This document shows positions 36,644 to 46,100 of a stretch of 64,000 bases of DNA, piece by piece. The position numbers were made by a program, and so were the translations under genes. How positions within the stretch are numbered: the first letter of the stretch is position 1; the number at the start of each line of letters is the position of its first letter. The stretch comes from DASYLJ01 sp964404165 (GTDB lineage: Bacteria; Desulfobacterota; Binatia; DP-6), in NCBI GenBank assembly GCA_964404165.1, contig CAYOIZ010000007.1:103783-167782 (forward strand). Direction: 5' to 3'. Below the pieces are notes generated by a model. The model saw nothing but the letters and a program-made list of their open reading frames with translations, was not told the DNA's origin and ran no database searches.

Positions 36644-36994
36644 ATGGGCAAGAAGCTCTTCGTAGGCAATCTGGCATTCTCAACCAGCAGCGACGAACTG
36701 CGCGACCTGTTCTCCCAGGTCGGCACCTGTGAGTCGGCCTCGGTCATCACCGATCGCGCCACGGGCCAGTCTCGCGGCTTCGGCTTCGTCGAGATGAGCT
36801 CGGCGTCCGAGGCGCAGCGCGCCGTCACCGAGCTGAACGGTACCGAGCTCGGCGGCCGCAAGCTCAACGTCAGCGAGGCGCGCGAGCGCACCCCCGGTGG
36901 CGGAGGTGGTGGCGGTGGCGGCGGCGGTGGTCGCGGCGGCTTCGGTGGCGGTGGCGGCGGCCGCGGTGGTGGCGGCGGCGGCCGACGCTTCTGA
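36644..36994 (+). CDS. Glycine-rich RRM RNA-binding protein (116 aa)
   Basis: RNP2 KLFVGNLAF at residues ~4-12 and RNP1 QSRGFGFVEM near 43-52 are canonical. From ~residue 84 the protein is a low-complexity Gly/Arg tail encoded by ggtggcggc repeats. It starts at ATG 36644 after aaggagtg. Proteins of this type in cyanobacteria and proteobacteria are cold-induced. The 167-bp leader upstream contains a small hairpin (CCGTC-GAAGG-GACGG, ~36566-36580), which could be a regulatory leader; this is speculative. Confidence 0.92.
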   Translation: MGKKLFVGNLAFSTSSDELRDLFSQVGTCESASVITDRATGQSRGFGFVEMSSASEAQRAVTELNGTELGGRKLNVSEARERTPGGGGGGGGGGGGRGGFGGGGGGRGGGGGGRRF

Positions 36995-37007
36995 GCTCCT
37001 CATCGGA

Positions 37008-37056
37008 CCAACCCCAGCCCTCCAGCAGGCGCCGTCGCTTCTGGGGCTGGGGTTGG
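37008..37056 (+). terminator. Strong 13-bp hairpin after the glycine-rich RRM gene
   Basis: CCAACCCCAGCCC (37008-37020) pairs perfectly with GGGCTGGGGTTGG (37044-37056) across a 23-nt loop. It begins 13 bp after the RRM stop, the place for a terminator. No T-run follows, so termination would be of the U-less kind. The same DNA is also open in the frame of the FAD oxidase (encoding part of QPQP...WGWGW), so an alternative role as a translational control hairpin is possible. Confidence 0.4.
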
Positions 37057-37275
37057 GACGATGCCGGTCCGACGCCCGAGCATCGCGACGGCATCGGTCG
37101 GGTTCTCGCGGCCCGCTTCGGCGGTGCCGAGCTTCGTTCCATTTCGTATCCGCGCATTGGTGACGTCGCGCTTCCCGCGCCGCGGTGCGCACCACCCCAC
37201 GCCCTCGCCGCCTTCTGCACGAGCGGCGATCTCGCTCGCGCCGGGCACACCTACGGCAAGTCGTTCCGCGACGTC

Positions 37276-38631
37276 GTGCGCGGACTGCGGCGCGACTTCG
37301 CGAATCCTCCCGACGTCGTGGCCTACCCGCGCTCGGAGAGCGAGGTCGTGGCCATCCTCGCATGGTGCGCCGACATCGGCGCGGCGGCGATTCCATACGG
37401 CGGCGGGTCGTCGGTCGTCGGCGGGGTCGAAGCGCCGCCACGCGACGCCCATCCCGCCGTCGTCTCGATCGATCTGGGTAGGCTCGACCGCGTCCTCGAA
37501 GTCGATCGCACGTCGCGGGCCGCGCGCATCCAGGGTGGCGTGCTCGGCCCCGCGCTCGAAGAGCAGCTCCGGCCGCTCGGGCTCACGTTGCGGCATTTTC
37601 CGCAGTCGTTCGAGTTCTCGACGCTCGGCGGCTGGATCGCCACCCGATCCGGTGGCCACTACGCCACGCTCTACACGCACATCGACGACTTCGTCGAAGC
37701 GCTGCGCGTGGTCACGCCGGCCGGCACGCTCGAGACGCGACGCCTGCCCAGCTCCGGCGCAGGGCCGAGCCCGGATCGCCTCTTCGTCGGTTCGGAAGGC
37801 ACGCTCGGGATCATCGTCGAGGCCTGGATGCGCCTCCAGGATCGTCCGATCCATCGCGCCTCGGCGTCGGTCACCTTCACCGATTTCGCCACCGGTGCGG
37901 CCGCCGCGCGGGCGGTGTCGCAGGCCGGGCTCTTCCCTGCGAACTGCCGGCTGCTCGATCCGGGCGAGGCACTCAACGCCGGGGCGGGCAGCGGCGACGA
38001 GGCCGTTCTCCTGCTCGGCTTCGAATCGGCGGATCATCCCCTCGACCCCTGGATGGATCGCGCCCTCGAATGCGTCCGCGATCACGGCGGCGTCGTGCCT
38101 GCCGGCGCGGGTCGGACGCGCAGCGCCGCCGAGGGCGCGCGCGACGGCGCCGCGGGCGCCTGGCGCCAGGCGTTCCTCGACATGCCGTATCTTCGCGACG
38201 CGATCGTCTCCCTCGGGATGATCAGCGAGACGTTCGAGACCGCCGTCACCTGGGACCGCTTTCCGGCGTTCCATGCCGGCATCGTCGATCGCGTCACCGA
38301 TGCCCTGCGCCGCATCTGCGGCGGGGGGCAGGTGACGTGCCGGTTCACGCACGTCTATCCCGACGGTCCAGCGCCCTACTACACCGTGATCGCGCCCGGT
38401 CGCGACGGCGCCGAGCTCGAGCAGTGGGCGGCCATCAAGCAGGTTGCCGGCGACGCCATCATCGAGCTCGGCGGCACGATCACGCACCACCATGCCGTCG
38501 GACGCGACCACCGTCCGTGGTATGACCGGCAGCGCCCCGATCTCTTCGCCGCCGCCCTGCGCGCGGCGAAGGCGACGCTCGATCCGACGGGGATGCTCAA
38601 CCCCGGCGTGTTGATCGATCCGGCGCGCTGA
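37276..38631 (+). CDS. FAD-linked oxidase (451 aa from first canonical start; N-terminus probably longer)
   Basis: FAD_binding_4/VAO-type flavoenzyme: PDVVAYPRSESEVVAILAWCADIGAAAIPYGGGSSVVGG (FAD pyrophosphate loop), STLGGWIATRSGGHYATLYTHIDD, VGSEGTLGIIVEAWMRLQ, and a C-terminal catalytic segment THHHAVGRDHRPWYDRQRP. It closely resembles alkyldihydroxyacetonephosphate synthase-like oxidases. The first GTG is at 37276, but the frame upstream reads RRRFWGWGWDDAG and AGHTYGKSFRDVV, which look like genuine family sequence. Coding therefore probably begins near 37000 from a non-canonical codon (CTG at 36991 is the only candidate seen). Confidence 0.85.
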   Translation: MRGLRRDFANPPDVVAYPRSESEVVAILAWCADIGAAAIPYGGGSSVVGGVEAPPRDAHPAVVSIDLGRLDRVLEVDRTSRAARIQGGVLGPALEEQLRPLGLTLRHFPQSFEFSTLGGWIATRSGGHYATLYTHIDDFVEALRVVTPAGTLETRRLPSSGAGPSPDRLFVGSEGTLGIIVEAWMRLQDRPIHRASASVTFTDFATGAAAARAVSQAGLFPANCRLLDPGEALNAGAGSGDEAVLLLGFESADHPLDPWMDRALECVRDHGGVVPAGAGRTRSAAEGARDGAAGAWRQAFLDMPYLRDAIVSLGMISETFETAVTWDRFPAFHAGIVDRVTDALRRICGGGQVTCRFTHVYPDGPAPYYTVIAPGRDGAELEQWAAIKQVAGDAIIELGGTITHHHAVGRDHRPWYDRQRPDLFAAALRAAKATLDPTGMLNPGVLIDPAR

Positions 38632-39381
38632 CTACGCCGCGGCCTGCATCTCGTCGGCCGGCGAGAAGCGGATGATCCGCATCCAGGCCAGCACGCGCAG
38701 CACCGCGTAGGTGGGGTCGAACTCGAACGGCTTGGCCGCGAAGTTGAGCCGGCCGGAGGCGCGATGGTGGTTGTTCTGGAACAGCTCCCCCATCGTGATG
38801 AAGTCCATCGGGAGCGAGTTGCGCGAGGCGTCGCGCGTCGTGAAGTTGCGGTAGCCGTACCGATGGCCGCACCAGTTCACGATGGCACCCTGCGCCGGAC
38901 CCATGACGAAGTGGATCGGCAGGAAGAGGAACTGCCACCACGCCGTCGCGAGCCACCAGTACAGCATGAAGTAGCCGGCGCCGAAGGCGACCCGCGAGGG
39001 CCACGAGGAGCCGATGCGGTCGAGCGTGGGCCACTCCGGATAGTTGCCGAGGAAACGGGGCTCGGGGTTGGACGTCCACTCGAAGTGCGCGGTGTACCGC
39101 TTCGCCGTGTTCCACATCATGCTGAACGGGTTGCGGTACACGACGGGCGAGTGCGGATCCTTCGGCGTGTCGCTGAACGCGTGATGCTCCCGGTGGAGGA
39201 TGGCATAGGCGCGCGGTGACAGGTACGACGAGCCCTGCGCGATCCACGCGAGCAGGAAGAAGATGCGCTCGGTGACGAAGCTCATCGTGAACATCCGATG
39301 CGACGCGTATCGGTGGTGGAAGCTCGATTGGAAGAACACCGATACCGTCCAGTGCGTCATCAACAGCGCCAGGATCGCCAT
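38632..39381 (-). CDS. Fatty acid desaturase, acyl-CoA delta-9 type (249 aa)
   Basis: Membrane di-iron desaturase with three histidine boxes: HHRYASH near residue 22, HREHHAF near 63 and QNNHH near 205. Four hydrophobic segments flank them. The length is at the short end; the usual first membrane helix is mostly missing because ATG 39381 starts directly inside the first hydrophobic stretch. The start is 8 nt after TAGAGT, so the message is probably leaderless. Divergent from the phosphoglycerate mutase gene. Confidence 0.9.
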   Translation of the reverse strand: MAILALLMTHWTVSVFFQSSFHHRYASHRMFTMSFVTERIFFLLAWIAQGSSYLSPRAYAILHREHHAFSDTPKDPHSPVVYRNPFSMMWNTAKRYTAHFEWTSNPEPRFLGNYPEWPTLDRIGSSWPSRVAFGAGYFMLYWWLATAWWQFLFLPIHFVMGPAQGAIVNWCGHRYGYRNFTTRDASRNSLPMDFITMGELFQNNHHRASGRLNFAAKPFEFDPTYAVLRVLAWMRIIRFSPADEMQAAA

Positions 39382-39389
39382 CGAGGCGG

Positions 39390-39418
39390 ACTCTAGCGAC
39401 GACCGTGCGGGCGCGCAA
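39390..39418 (-). promoter_or_regulatory. Promoter of desaturase gene, leaderless type
   Basis: Minus strand: TTGCGC (39418-39413), 17-bp spacer, TAGAGT (39395-39390), 8 nt to ATG 39381. Confidence 0.5.
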
Positions 39419-39442
39419 CCGCGCTCCTGGAACGTCGTCGGC

Positions 39443-39472
39443 TTGGCGCCACCCGTCGTCGCACGGTATAGC
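39443..39472 (+). promoter_or_regulatory. Promoter of phosphoglycerate mutase gene, leaderless type
   Basis: TTGGCG, 18-bp spacer, TATAGC, then 8 nt to ATG 39481. No Shine-Dalgarno is present. Back to back with the desaturase promoter. Confidence 0.55.
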
Positions 39473-39480
39473 GCTCGCGC

Positions 39481-40086
39481 ATGGCTGAGCTGATCTTGCT
39501 GCGCCACGGGCAGTCCCAGTGGAACCTCGAGAACCGCTTCACCGGCTGGGTCGACGTGCCCCTCTCCCCGAAGGGGGAGATCGAGGCACGTGCCGCAGGC
39601 GAGAAGCTGCGGGGTCGCCGCATCGACCTCCTCTTCACCTCGGTGCTGCAGCGCGCCATCGAGACGGCGCGGATGGCGCTCGAGACCGCTGGGCTGTCGA
39701 CGCCACCCACCGTGCGCGCGACGGAGCTCAACGAGCGCATGTACGGCGACCTCCAGGGCCTCAACAAGGCCGAAGCCGCCAAGCAGTTCGGCGACGAGCA
39801 GATCAGGATATGGCGCCGCAGCTACGATACCCCACCGCCGAACGGTGAGAGCCTGGCCGATACCGCGGCACGCGTCATCCCCTACTGGGAGCAGACCATC
39901 CGTCCCGAGCTGCTGGCCGGGCGCAACGTCCTGATCGCCGCCCACGGCAACTCGCTGCGGGCGCTGGTCATGCACCTCGACGGCCTGACCCGGGAGCAGG
40001 TGCTGGAGCTCGAGATCCCCACCGGCGCTCCGATTCTCTACGAGCTCGACGCCAACGCCGGCGTCGTCGGCAAGCGCTACCTCTGA
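39481..40086 (+). CDS. gpmA: 2,3-bisphosphoglycerate-dependent phosphoglycerate mutase (201 aa)
   Basis: Histidine-phosphatase fold. LLRHGQSQWNLENRFTGWVDVPLS carries the phospho-acceptor His (residue 9). ELNERMYGDLQGLNK carries the catalytic Glu, and IAAHGNSLRALVMHL the second His (~155). It interconverts 3- and 2-phosphoglycerate in glycolysis. Length is shorter than E. coli GpmA (250) but typical for the shorter dPGM group. Its last 10 bp overlap the convergent Gfo/Idh/MocA gene. Confidence 0.93.
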   Translation: MAELILLRHGQSQWNLENRFTGWVDVPLSPKGEIEARAAGEKLRGRRIDLLFTSVLQRAIETARMALETAGLSTPPTVRATELNERMYGDLQGLNKAEAAKQFGDEQIRIWRRSYDTPPPNGESLADTAARVIPYWEQTIRPELLAGRNVLIAAHGNSLRALVMHLDGLTREQVLELEIPTGAPILYELDANAGVVGKRYL

Positions 40087-41090
40087 CCACCGGGGCGACC
40101 GGCGGCCGCGTAGATCGCCTCGATCGCCTGCATGTTGGCGATGGCGTCCGTCGGCCCCGTCGGGAACGCCTCGCCCCGTCGCACGGCGGCGACGAACGCC
40201 CGGAGCTGCCCGTCGTACGACGCCGGGCCCGTGACGCGCTCCGTCCGCGTGCCCGCCGGGGTCCGGATGCGGAGCCGGTGGAAGAACTGCGGTGCGATCG
40301 GATTGATCACGTGCAGGCTCCCCGTCGTTCCCCGCACGCTGGCGGACATCCGCAGCACCGACGCGGAGAACAGCGCACAGGTCAGACGCGCCGTGCGTCC
40401 GCCTGGGAAGCGTAGGTCGGCGGCGAGCCAGCGGTCGACACCACCCCGCGTCCACCGTGCGCTCGCCCCCACCACCTCGGGCTCCGCCGCCGCCAGATGG
40501 CGCAGCAGATGGACGGTGTAGCAGCCCGTGTCCATCAGGCCGCCGCCCGCCAGGTCGGCGCGATACCGGATGTCGCCGCGGCGCCAGAGCGGGATGCAGA
40601 AGTGTGCCTCGAGGTGCCGTATCTGCCCCAGCTCGCCCGACGTCACGATCGCCCGCATGCGTGCGAACAGCGGATGGTAGCGATAGTGGAACGCCTCCAT
40701 CAGCACGCGGTCCGCCGCTTCCGCCGCCTCCGCCATGGACCGTGCCTCGGCGACGTTCGCGGCGAAGGGCTTCTCGCAGAGGACGTGCTTACCGGCCTCG
40801 AGCGCACGAATCGTCCACTCCGCGTGCAGCGAGTTCGGCAGCGGATTGTAGACGGCCTCGATCGTCGGGTCGGCGAGGAGCGCACCGTAGCTGTCGTGCA
40901 CCGTGGGGATGTGATGCCGCTCGGCGAAGCGACGCGCGCGATCGGTGTCGCGTGCCGCCACCGCAGTGACGACGGCCTCCCCCACCCGTCGTGCCGGATG
41001 GAGCAGCGCCATCGGCGTGATGCGGGCGGCGCCGAGGACGCCGATGCGCAGCGGCGCCCCGGTGATCGCGTGATCGGCGACGGACGGCAT
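40077..41090 (-). CDS. Gfo/Idh/MocA-family oxidoreductase (337 aa)
   Basis: NAD(P)-dependent sugar or cyclitol dehydrogenase family. Rossmann motif GVLGAARITPMALL near residue 18, the EKPFAANVAEA motif (EKP, ~residue 105), and the catalytic GGGLMDTGCYTVHLLRHL segment (~180) are all present. It resembles dihydrodiol/xylose dehydrogenase-like members. A TTGACG...TAG promoter-like arrangement lies just upstream on the minus strand. Substrate unknown. Confidence 0.9.
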   Translation of the reverse strand: MPSVADHAITGAPLRIGVLGAARITPMALLHPARRVGEAVVTAVAARDTDRARRFAERHHIPTVHDSYGALLADPTIEAVYNPLPNSLHAEWTIRALEAGKHVLCEKPFAANVAEARSMAEAAEAADRVLMEAFHYRYHPLFARMRAIVTSGELGQIRHLEAHFCIPLWRRGDIRYRADLAGGGLMDTGCYTVHLLRHLAAAEPEVVGASARWTRGGVDRWLAADLRFPGGRTARLTCALFSASVLRMSASVRGTTGSLHVINPIAPQFFHRLRIRTPAGTRTERVTGPASYDGQLRAFVAAVRRGEAFPTGPTDAIANMQAIEAIYAAAGRPGGQR

Positions 41091-41121
41091 GCGCGCGGGC
41101 TATCGACCCGCGCCCTGCCCG

Positions 41122-42279
41122 TCAAGCGCCGGCGGCGTCCAGCAGCCCCGGCAGCACGACGCCGGTGGCGAACACGTCCTCCGCGAGCGCGCGGGCGTCG
41201 CGTGCCGCGGCCGCGTAGTCGCCCTCGATCGCACGCACCGCCTCGACGGCGTCGTCCAGCGTCGTGAAGTAGCGCAGGCCGCGGCACGCGGGCAGATGGG
41301 CCTCCGCCCCGTTGGCCTCGACGACACACGGTCGCCCGCTCGCGAGGTAGCAGACCGTCCGATCGCTGATCCATCCGGCGCGCGCCTTCACGTACGCCGG
41401 CTTCGCGGCACTGAACTCCCCGCGCGACTGCTGCACGTAGCTGCGGAAGGCATCCGGCGTGCCGGCGACCACCGCCGGATCGACCAACCGCCACGCATTG
41501 CGGGCGAGCAGCGCCCGATCCTCCGCCTCGTCGGGATGGACGTTCGCCGCCAGCTCCATGGCGACGCCCGCCCGCCCCGGCAACGGGATGATCGGGATGA
41601 AGCCCGACCGCTTGTTGCAGTCGTAGGTGTCGCCGTCGAGGAACGCGTACTGGTTGTTCCACCATTGCGTCACCGTCGTGTATGCCGCGCCCGGCGCCGG
41701 TGGTGGCTGCACGGGCCAGGCCGGCAGATGGACGGCGGGCCAGATGCGGACCCAGGGCACGTCGCCGAGCGGGATCGGCGAGTCGTCGGCGCCGAGGTTC
41801 TGCCCGATCGTCACGTGCACGTCGTGGCTGCCGACGCCCATGCCCCATTCCCGTGCCCACAGCTGGAAGGCGCCGGGATCGATGTCGAAGAGCGCGGTGC
41901 GCCCGTAGGCGGCGCGCAGGGGCGCCGTGATGCTGTCCGCCATGTTCAGCAGCAGCGCGTCGCGCTGCCGGGCGGCGAGCTCGGCCGCGTCCATGCCGAT
42001 GAGCTCGCACCGGCCGGGCACGTCGTCCTTCCCCGACTCGGGGAAGTACTGCAGGACGACGCGATCGGCGATGCCGAGCGTCCGCAGGTGACCGAGGAAC
42101 TCGTCGATGAAGGCCCGGTCGCGGGCGTGATCCCCACGCGTCCAGAGGATCTCGTGCCACCAGGCGTCGACGCCGAGTGCGCGCAGGCCGAGCAGGTAAT
42201 GGACGGGGATCCAGAAGCTGCCGCCGCCCCAGGGATACTGGGCGACGAATGCCGAGCCGACGAACACCGGTTGCGCCAT
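41122..42279 (-). CDS. Glycosyltransferase-like protein (385 aa)
   Basis: No strong canonical motif at the N-terminus (AQYPWGGGSFWIPVHYLLGLRALG is a GT-B donor-fold-like glycine-rich start). The C-terminal part SRGEFSAAKPAYVKARAGWISDRTVCYLASGRPC, followed by a nearby acidic residue, is typical of CgeB/spore-coat and family 1-like glycosyltransferases. A single-domain GT-B glycosyltransferase is the best guess; sugar and acceptor unknown. ATG 42279 is chosen; GTG 42303 is an in-frame alternative. Divergent from the secreted protein at 42352. Confidence 0.7.
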   Translation of the reverse strand: MAQPVFVGSAFVAQYPWGGGSFWIPVHYLLGLRALGVDAWWHEILWTRGDHARDRAFIDEFLGHLRTLGIADRVVLQYFPESGKDDVPGRCELIGMDAAELAARQRDALLLNMADSITAPLRAAYGRTALFDIDPGAFQLWAREWGMGVGSHDVHVTIGQNLGADDSPIPLGDVPWVRIWPAVHLPAWPVQPPPAPGAAYTTVTQWWNNQYAFLDGDTYDCNKRSGFIPIIPLPGRAGVAMELAANVHPDEAEDRALLARNAWRLVDPAVVAGTPDAFRSYVQQSRGEFSAAKPAYVKARAGWISDRTVCYLASGRPCVVEANGAEAHLPACRGLRYFTTLDDAVEAVRAIEGDYAAAARDARALAEDVFATGVVLPGLLDAAGA

Positions 42280-42351
42280 GCCGTTGGCCGCGTCTGCTAT
42301 CACGACACATTCCGGCTTGCACCCCGTTCGCTCCTGCTCCAGGGTCGTTCC

Positions 42352-42801
42352 ATGCGCATCGCGGGGGCCATCCTGGCCGTCATCGCCACCCTCTCGACGG
42401 CCGCCGCCGACGGCCTGCCGCGTCGGCTCGCCGCCGACACGCCCGCACCGGCGCAGCGCCCTGCCCCCGGAGTGATCGTCCTGCGCGACGATGCACGCCG
42501 TGAGGTGCAGGCGTGGGTGCAGCCTGGGGCCTCACCCGCCGCTGCAGCCAACGGCAAGCTCATCGTGCGCAACCGCTCCGGCGTCAGCGCCGACGTCTAT
42601 CTCGCGCTCCCCGCCGACGAGCCCGACTGGCAGTTCGTCGAGACCGTGCCCGACGGCTTCAAGCTCATCGTGCGCAACGTCACGCGCCGCACCCAGTTCC
42701 TGATCGCCGCCGAGTCCACCGACGCCTACGACGGCTTCTTCGACTGGGGCCCGCGCAGTTTCGTCATGCGCAAGCGCTTCCGCTACACGCTGCTCCCTTG
42801 A
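42352..42801 (+). CDS. Small secreted protein of unknown function (149 aa)
   Basis: Signal peptide at residues 1-20 (MRIAGAILAVIATLSTAAADG). The mature part is a single beta-rich domain with no cysteines, ending in the aromatic/basic WGPRSFVMRKRFRYTLLP. I do not recognise a family. It sits 72 bp from the divergent glycosyltransferase and 31 bp before the next small membrane protein. Confidence 0.7.
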   Translation: MRIAGAILAVIATLSTAAADGLPRRLAADTPAPAQRPAPGVIVLRDDARREVQAWVQPGASPAAAANGKLIVRNRSGVSADVYLALPADEPDWQFVETVPDGFKLIVRNVTRRTQFLIAAESTDAYDGFFDWGPRSFVMRKRFRYTLLP

Positions 42802-42826
42802 GCCGCCCGGCAGCGCGACGTATTGG
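42798..42826 (+). promoter_or_regulatory. Promoter of small membrane-anchored protein gene, leaderless type
   Basis: TTGAGC (overlapping the upstream stop codon), 17-bp spacer, TATTGG, then 6 nt to ATG 42833. Confidence 0.5.
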
Positions 42827-42832
42827 GCCCGC

Positions 42833-43102
42833 ATGAAGTGGACGTCGTGGGTGACGCTCGTCGCGCTGGTGGTGATCATCGGCGGCGTCGTCTGGTCGAG
42901 CTTCCGCATCGGCGGCGTGCGCTGCGAGGTGTGCATCACCTTCGAGGGTCGTGAGGCCTGTCGCGCCGTCGACGGCAACACCGCCGAGGAGGCCCGCATG
43001 GCCGCCGTCACCAACACGTGCGCGCTGCTGGCGTCGGGCGTGACGCAGGTGATCGCCTGCGAGCGCACCCCGCCCACCAAGAGCAGCTGCGACGGTTCCT
43101 AA
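42833..43102 (+). CDS. Small membrane-anchored cysteine-containing protein (89 aa)
   Basis: One N-terminal hydrophobic anchor (residues ~5-23, WVTLVALVVIIGGVVWSSF), then an extracytoplasmic domain with five cysteines (VRCEVCITFEGREACR, TNTCALL, IACERT, SSC). The CxxC pair and conserved Gly-Arg suggest a disulfide-bonded fold. I do not recognise the family. It overlaps the convergent 1056-residue gene by 4 bp. Confidence 0.7.
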   Translation: MKWTSWVTLVALVVIIGGVVWSSFRIGGVRCEVCITFEGREACRAVDGNTAEEARMAAVTNTCALLASGVTQVIACERTPPTKSSCDGS

Positions 43103-46100
43103 CCCAGCGGCGGACCGAGCCCGCTCACGGCATCGATCGCCGCATCGGCACTGCGACGGATCTGCCGTTCGAGCACCGGGCCGAGCTTCTTGCGTCCGCG
43201 ACGCACCTGGCCGACGAGTGCCTGCAACGCGGCCTTCACGCGACGGATCTCGCGCCGCGCGGCCTTCGTCGAGGACGCCGCCTTCGCCCGCGAGACCGCG
43301 GCTTCGACCTTCCCGAGGCGCTTCTGGAGTGGCGCCGCCATGGCCCCGCCACCGTCGGGCGCCGACGACAGGATGAAGCGGATCTCCTCGACGCGGCAGG
43401 TGACGCGGCCGGTGCTCACCGCCGGGGTGTGCTGGCAGCCGACCGTCGGCGCACAGCTGTCGACGGTACAGAAATCAGCATCGTTGCATGCGGTATCCGG
43501 GACCACGTCACACTGCCCTGCGTGGCACAGTGCCGCGGCCTGACACTCGTTGCCTGCCGAGCACGCGGTGCCGTCCGGCAGGGGGGTATGATTGCATCCC
43601 GAAACCGGATCGCAGCTGTCTGCGGTGCACGGGTTACCGTCGTCGCACGAGATCGGCGTGCCCGCGCCGCAGACCCCGTCGACACCGCTGCACTGCTCGT
43701 CCGCAGTACAAGCGTTGCGGTCGTCACAGGTGGTGCCTGCGGGCGACGGCGTGCACCCGGCCTGCGGATCGCAGCCGCCGCTGAGACACGTCCCCTCGCA
43801 GACACGGGGGCGGCCCGGCTGGCAGTCCGCGCTGCTTCCCGCGCAGTGATCGTCGATCGTGCACGCGTCCCCATCGTCGCACGGGGCGCTCACGGGACGA
43901 AGCACGCACCCATCCTGCGGATCGCAGCCGCCGGTACGACACTGCCCAGTGCAGTCGAGCGTCGTCTCCGCGACGCATGCGCCGTCGGCGCTGCACTGCT
44001 CGCCCTGGGTACAGACGCTATCGTCGTCGCAAAGCGCACCGGCCGGTCGATCGGCGCACCCCCCCGCGTCACACAATGGGACCGGTGCGGACAAGACCAC
44101 CTGCCCCCGCGCCACCGTCATCGTCCCCGACGCACAACAGTCGACCGGCATGCGAAACGCCAGCATCGTAGGCGTGACTCCGTGGATGTCGGCGTCGAAG
44201 GTCTCGCCCCCGATGTCGAGGAGGACGCGATTTCCCCTCGTGAGGACCCGATTCTGCGACACCACGTTGGGGCTGTCGGCAGAGCAAATGTCGTCCGGGA
44301 TGCCCGCCGGCAGTCCGTCGTTCAGACCCGTGGCCGTGCACGCCGCTCCGTCGATGGCGTTGAAGGTGCCGCCGGTGCCGTCGAGGCTCCCATTATACAC
44401 GCGGACGAGCTCGCCCTTCCGAGGCCGCGACCGCGACACGCGCGCGATCACCGGGGCCGGTCCACCGCGCGGACCTGTGGGCGTGCCGATCGTGACCGCG
44501 GGCGGATCGACGACCGGGCGCAGATCGAATGCCGCGACCGCGACGGGATCGCACACGATCGAGTCACCACAGTGCTCCCACTGGTTGCCTCTCGCGAAGA
44601 TGACGTCCGCCGCCGGCAGGGCATTGTGGAAGTTGACGCCCGGCGCACTCGACTGCGGATTCGCGTTCAGCGTGAAAGCATTGCGACCCGGGTCGGCACC
44701 AGTGGGGCCGAAGTCGACGAGCGGCGGCAGGCATGACGCCGCGTCCGGACACTCACCCGCCTGCGGCGACGGCTTCACGGTCACACTGACGACGACGCCG
44801 AACCCATCCATCGTCGCGAGCAGCCCGGTGCACTGCAGGAGTGTGCAGTCGGTGTGTCGCACGCAGGCCTTCGTGGGCTCGCCAAAGCACGTGCCCGTCA
44901 CCGTCTTGGCGTTGCACGCGAAGGACGTGCCACGGAACGTCGCCGACGGCTGCACGCCTGATCGCGTCGTCTCGATGCGGGCGCCGGCGATCTGATTGTC
45001 GGTCACGATATCGTGGTTGAAGAAGCCGTCCGCCGTGTTGACGACGGAGACGCCGCGCGCGCCGGCGAAGCGCACCACGTTGCCGTCGGTGACCATGCTG
45101 CTGCGCGAGATGATGTTCTCGGGGACGCCCACCGAGAGCCCGTTCTGCGCACTGCCGGGGGCGTTGCGCTGCACGACGTTCCGCACCACGGTGGCATGGC
45201 CGCCGAGGGTGCTCTGGATGCCGCCGTTGCGGTTGTCGTGCACGCAGCTCTCGAGAATCGTCCCGTGCGCTTCCGACGTGATCTTGATGCCCTTGTCCTC
45301 GGCGCCGAACACTTCGGTATCGACGACGACGTTCTCGGAGGCCGCTCCCCCGGGTGCGCCGGCGTTCGTATCCATGCTGATGCCGTCCCCGAGCGTCGGC
45401 CCCCGCACGATGCACTGCTCGATCCGATTGCGCAGCGCGCCCGCGCCGGTGATGGCGATGGTATCCACCGGAATGAGCGAGTTCGGCTGCTCACTGCCAC
45501 GCAGCTCGAGCCCGCGCAGGACATTGTCGCTCCCGAGCATGCGCATGAGCGAGCGCTCGCACGTGCCCGTCCGCAGCACGACGGCGCCGCGAAGCCCGTC
45601 CGCGTCGAGCGCATCGACCACGACCCGCGAGCCGCTGAAGCAGTAGGTCGTCCCGCGCAGGTCCGAGCACACCTGCTGCGGCACGCAGCTGATGGGCGGG
45701 CCCGGCGTGAACTTGACGTTGATGGTCTGCGGCTGCGACGCGCCCGTGAAGATCTCCCGATCGAACGACACCAGCGCATGGGCGCCGGGGTGCGCACCGG
45801 TGTAGCTCTGCGCCGCGTTCAGCTGCGCCAGCAGGTGGGTCCCGTCGACCTGCGTCACCTGGAACGTGCGCGGATAGATCGTCCAGGGCACGACGTTCGA
45901 TACGCCGTCCGCATCGGCGAGGATGACGGCACGCTGCGTCTGCACCTGCTCGTCCGAGCCCGCGACCTGGGTGACGATGGTGTGGGCCCACGCGCCCGGG
46001 CGCAGACCGGTGATGCGACCGCAACGGCGCTGACCGGCGCCGCTGCAGGTGAACGTCTCGCTGTAGCTCGTGGCCCCGTGGTCGCAACTGGCCGTGGGGT

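Noticed and set aside
36895..36990. Regular ggtggcggc repeats resembling an array
   Set aside because: They are in-frame codons for the Gly-rich RRM tail; no spacers, so not CRISPR.
38632..40455. 607-aa version of the desaturase
   Set aside because: Residues before ATG 39381 run antisense through gpmA and have no desaturase features.
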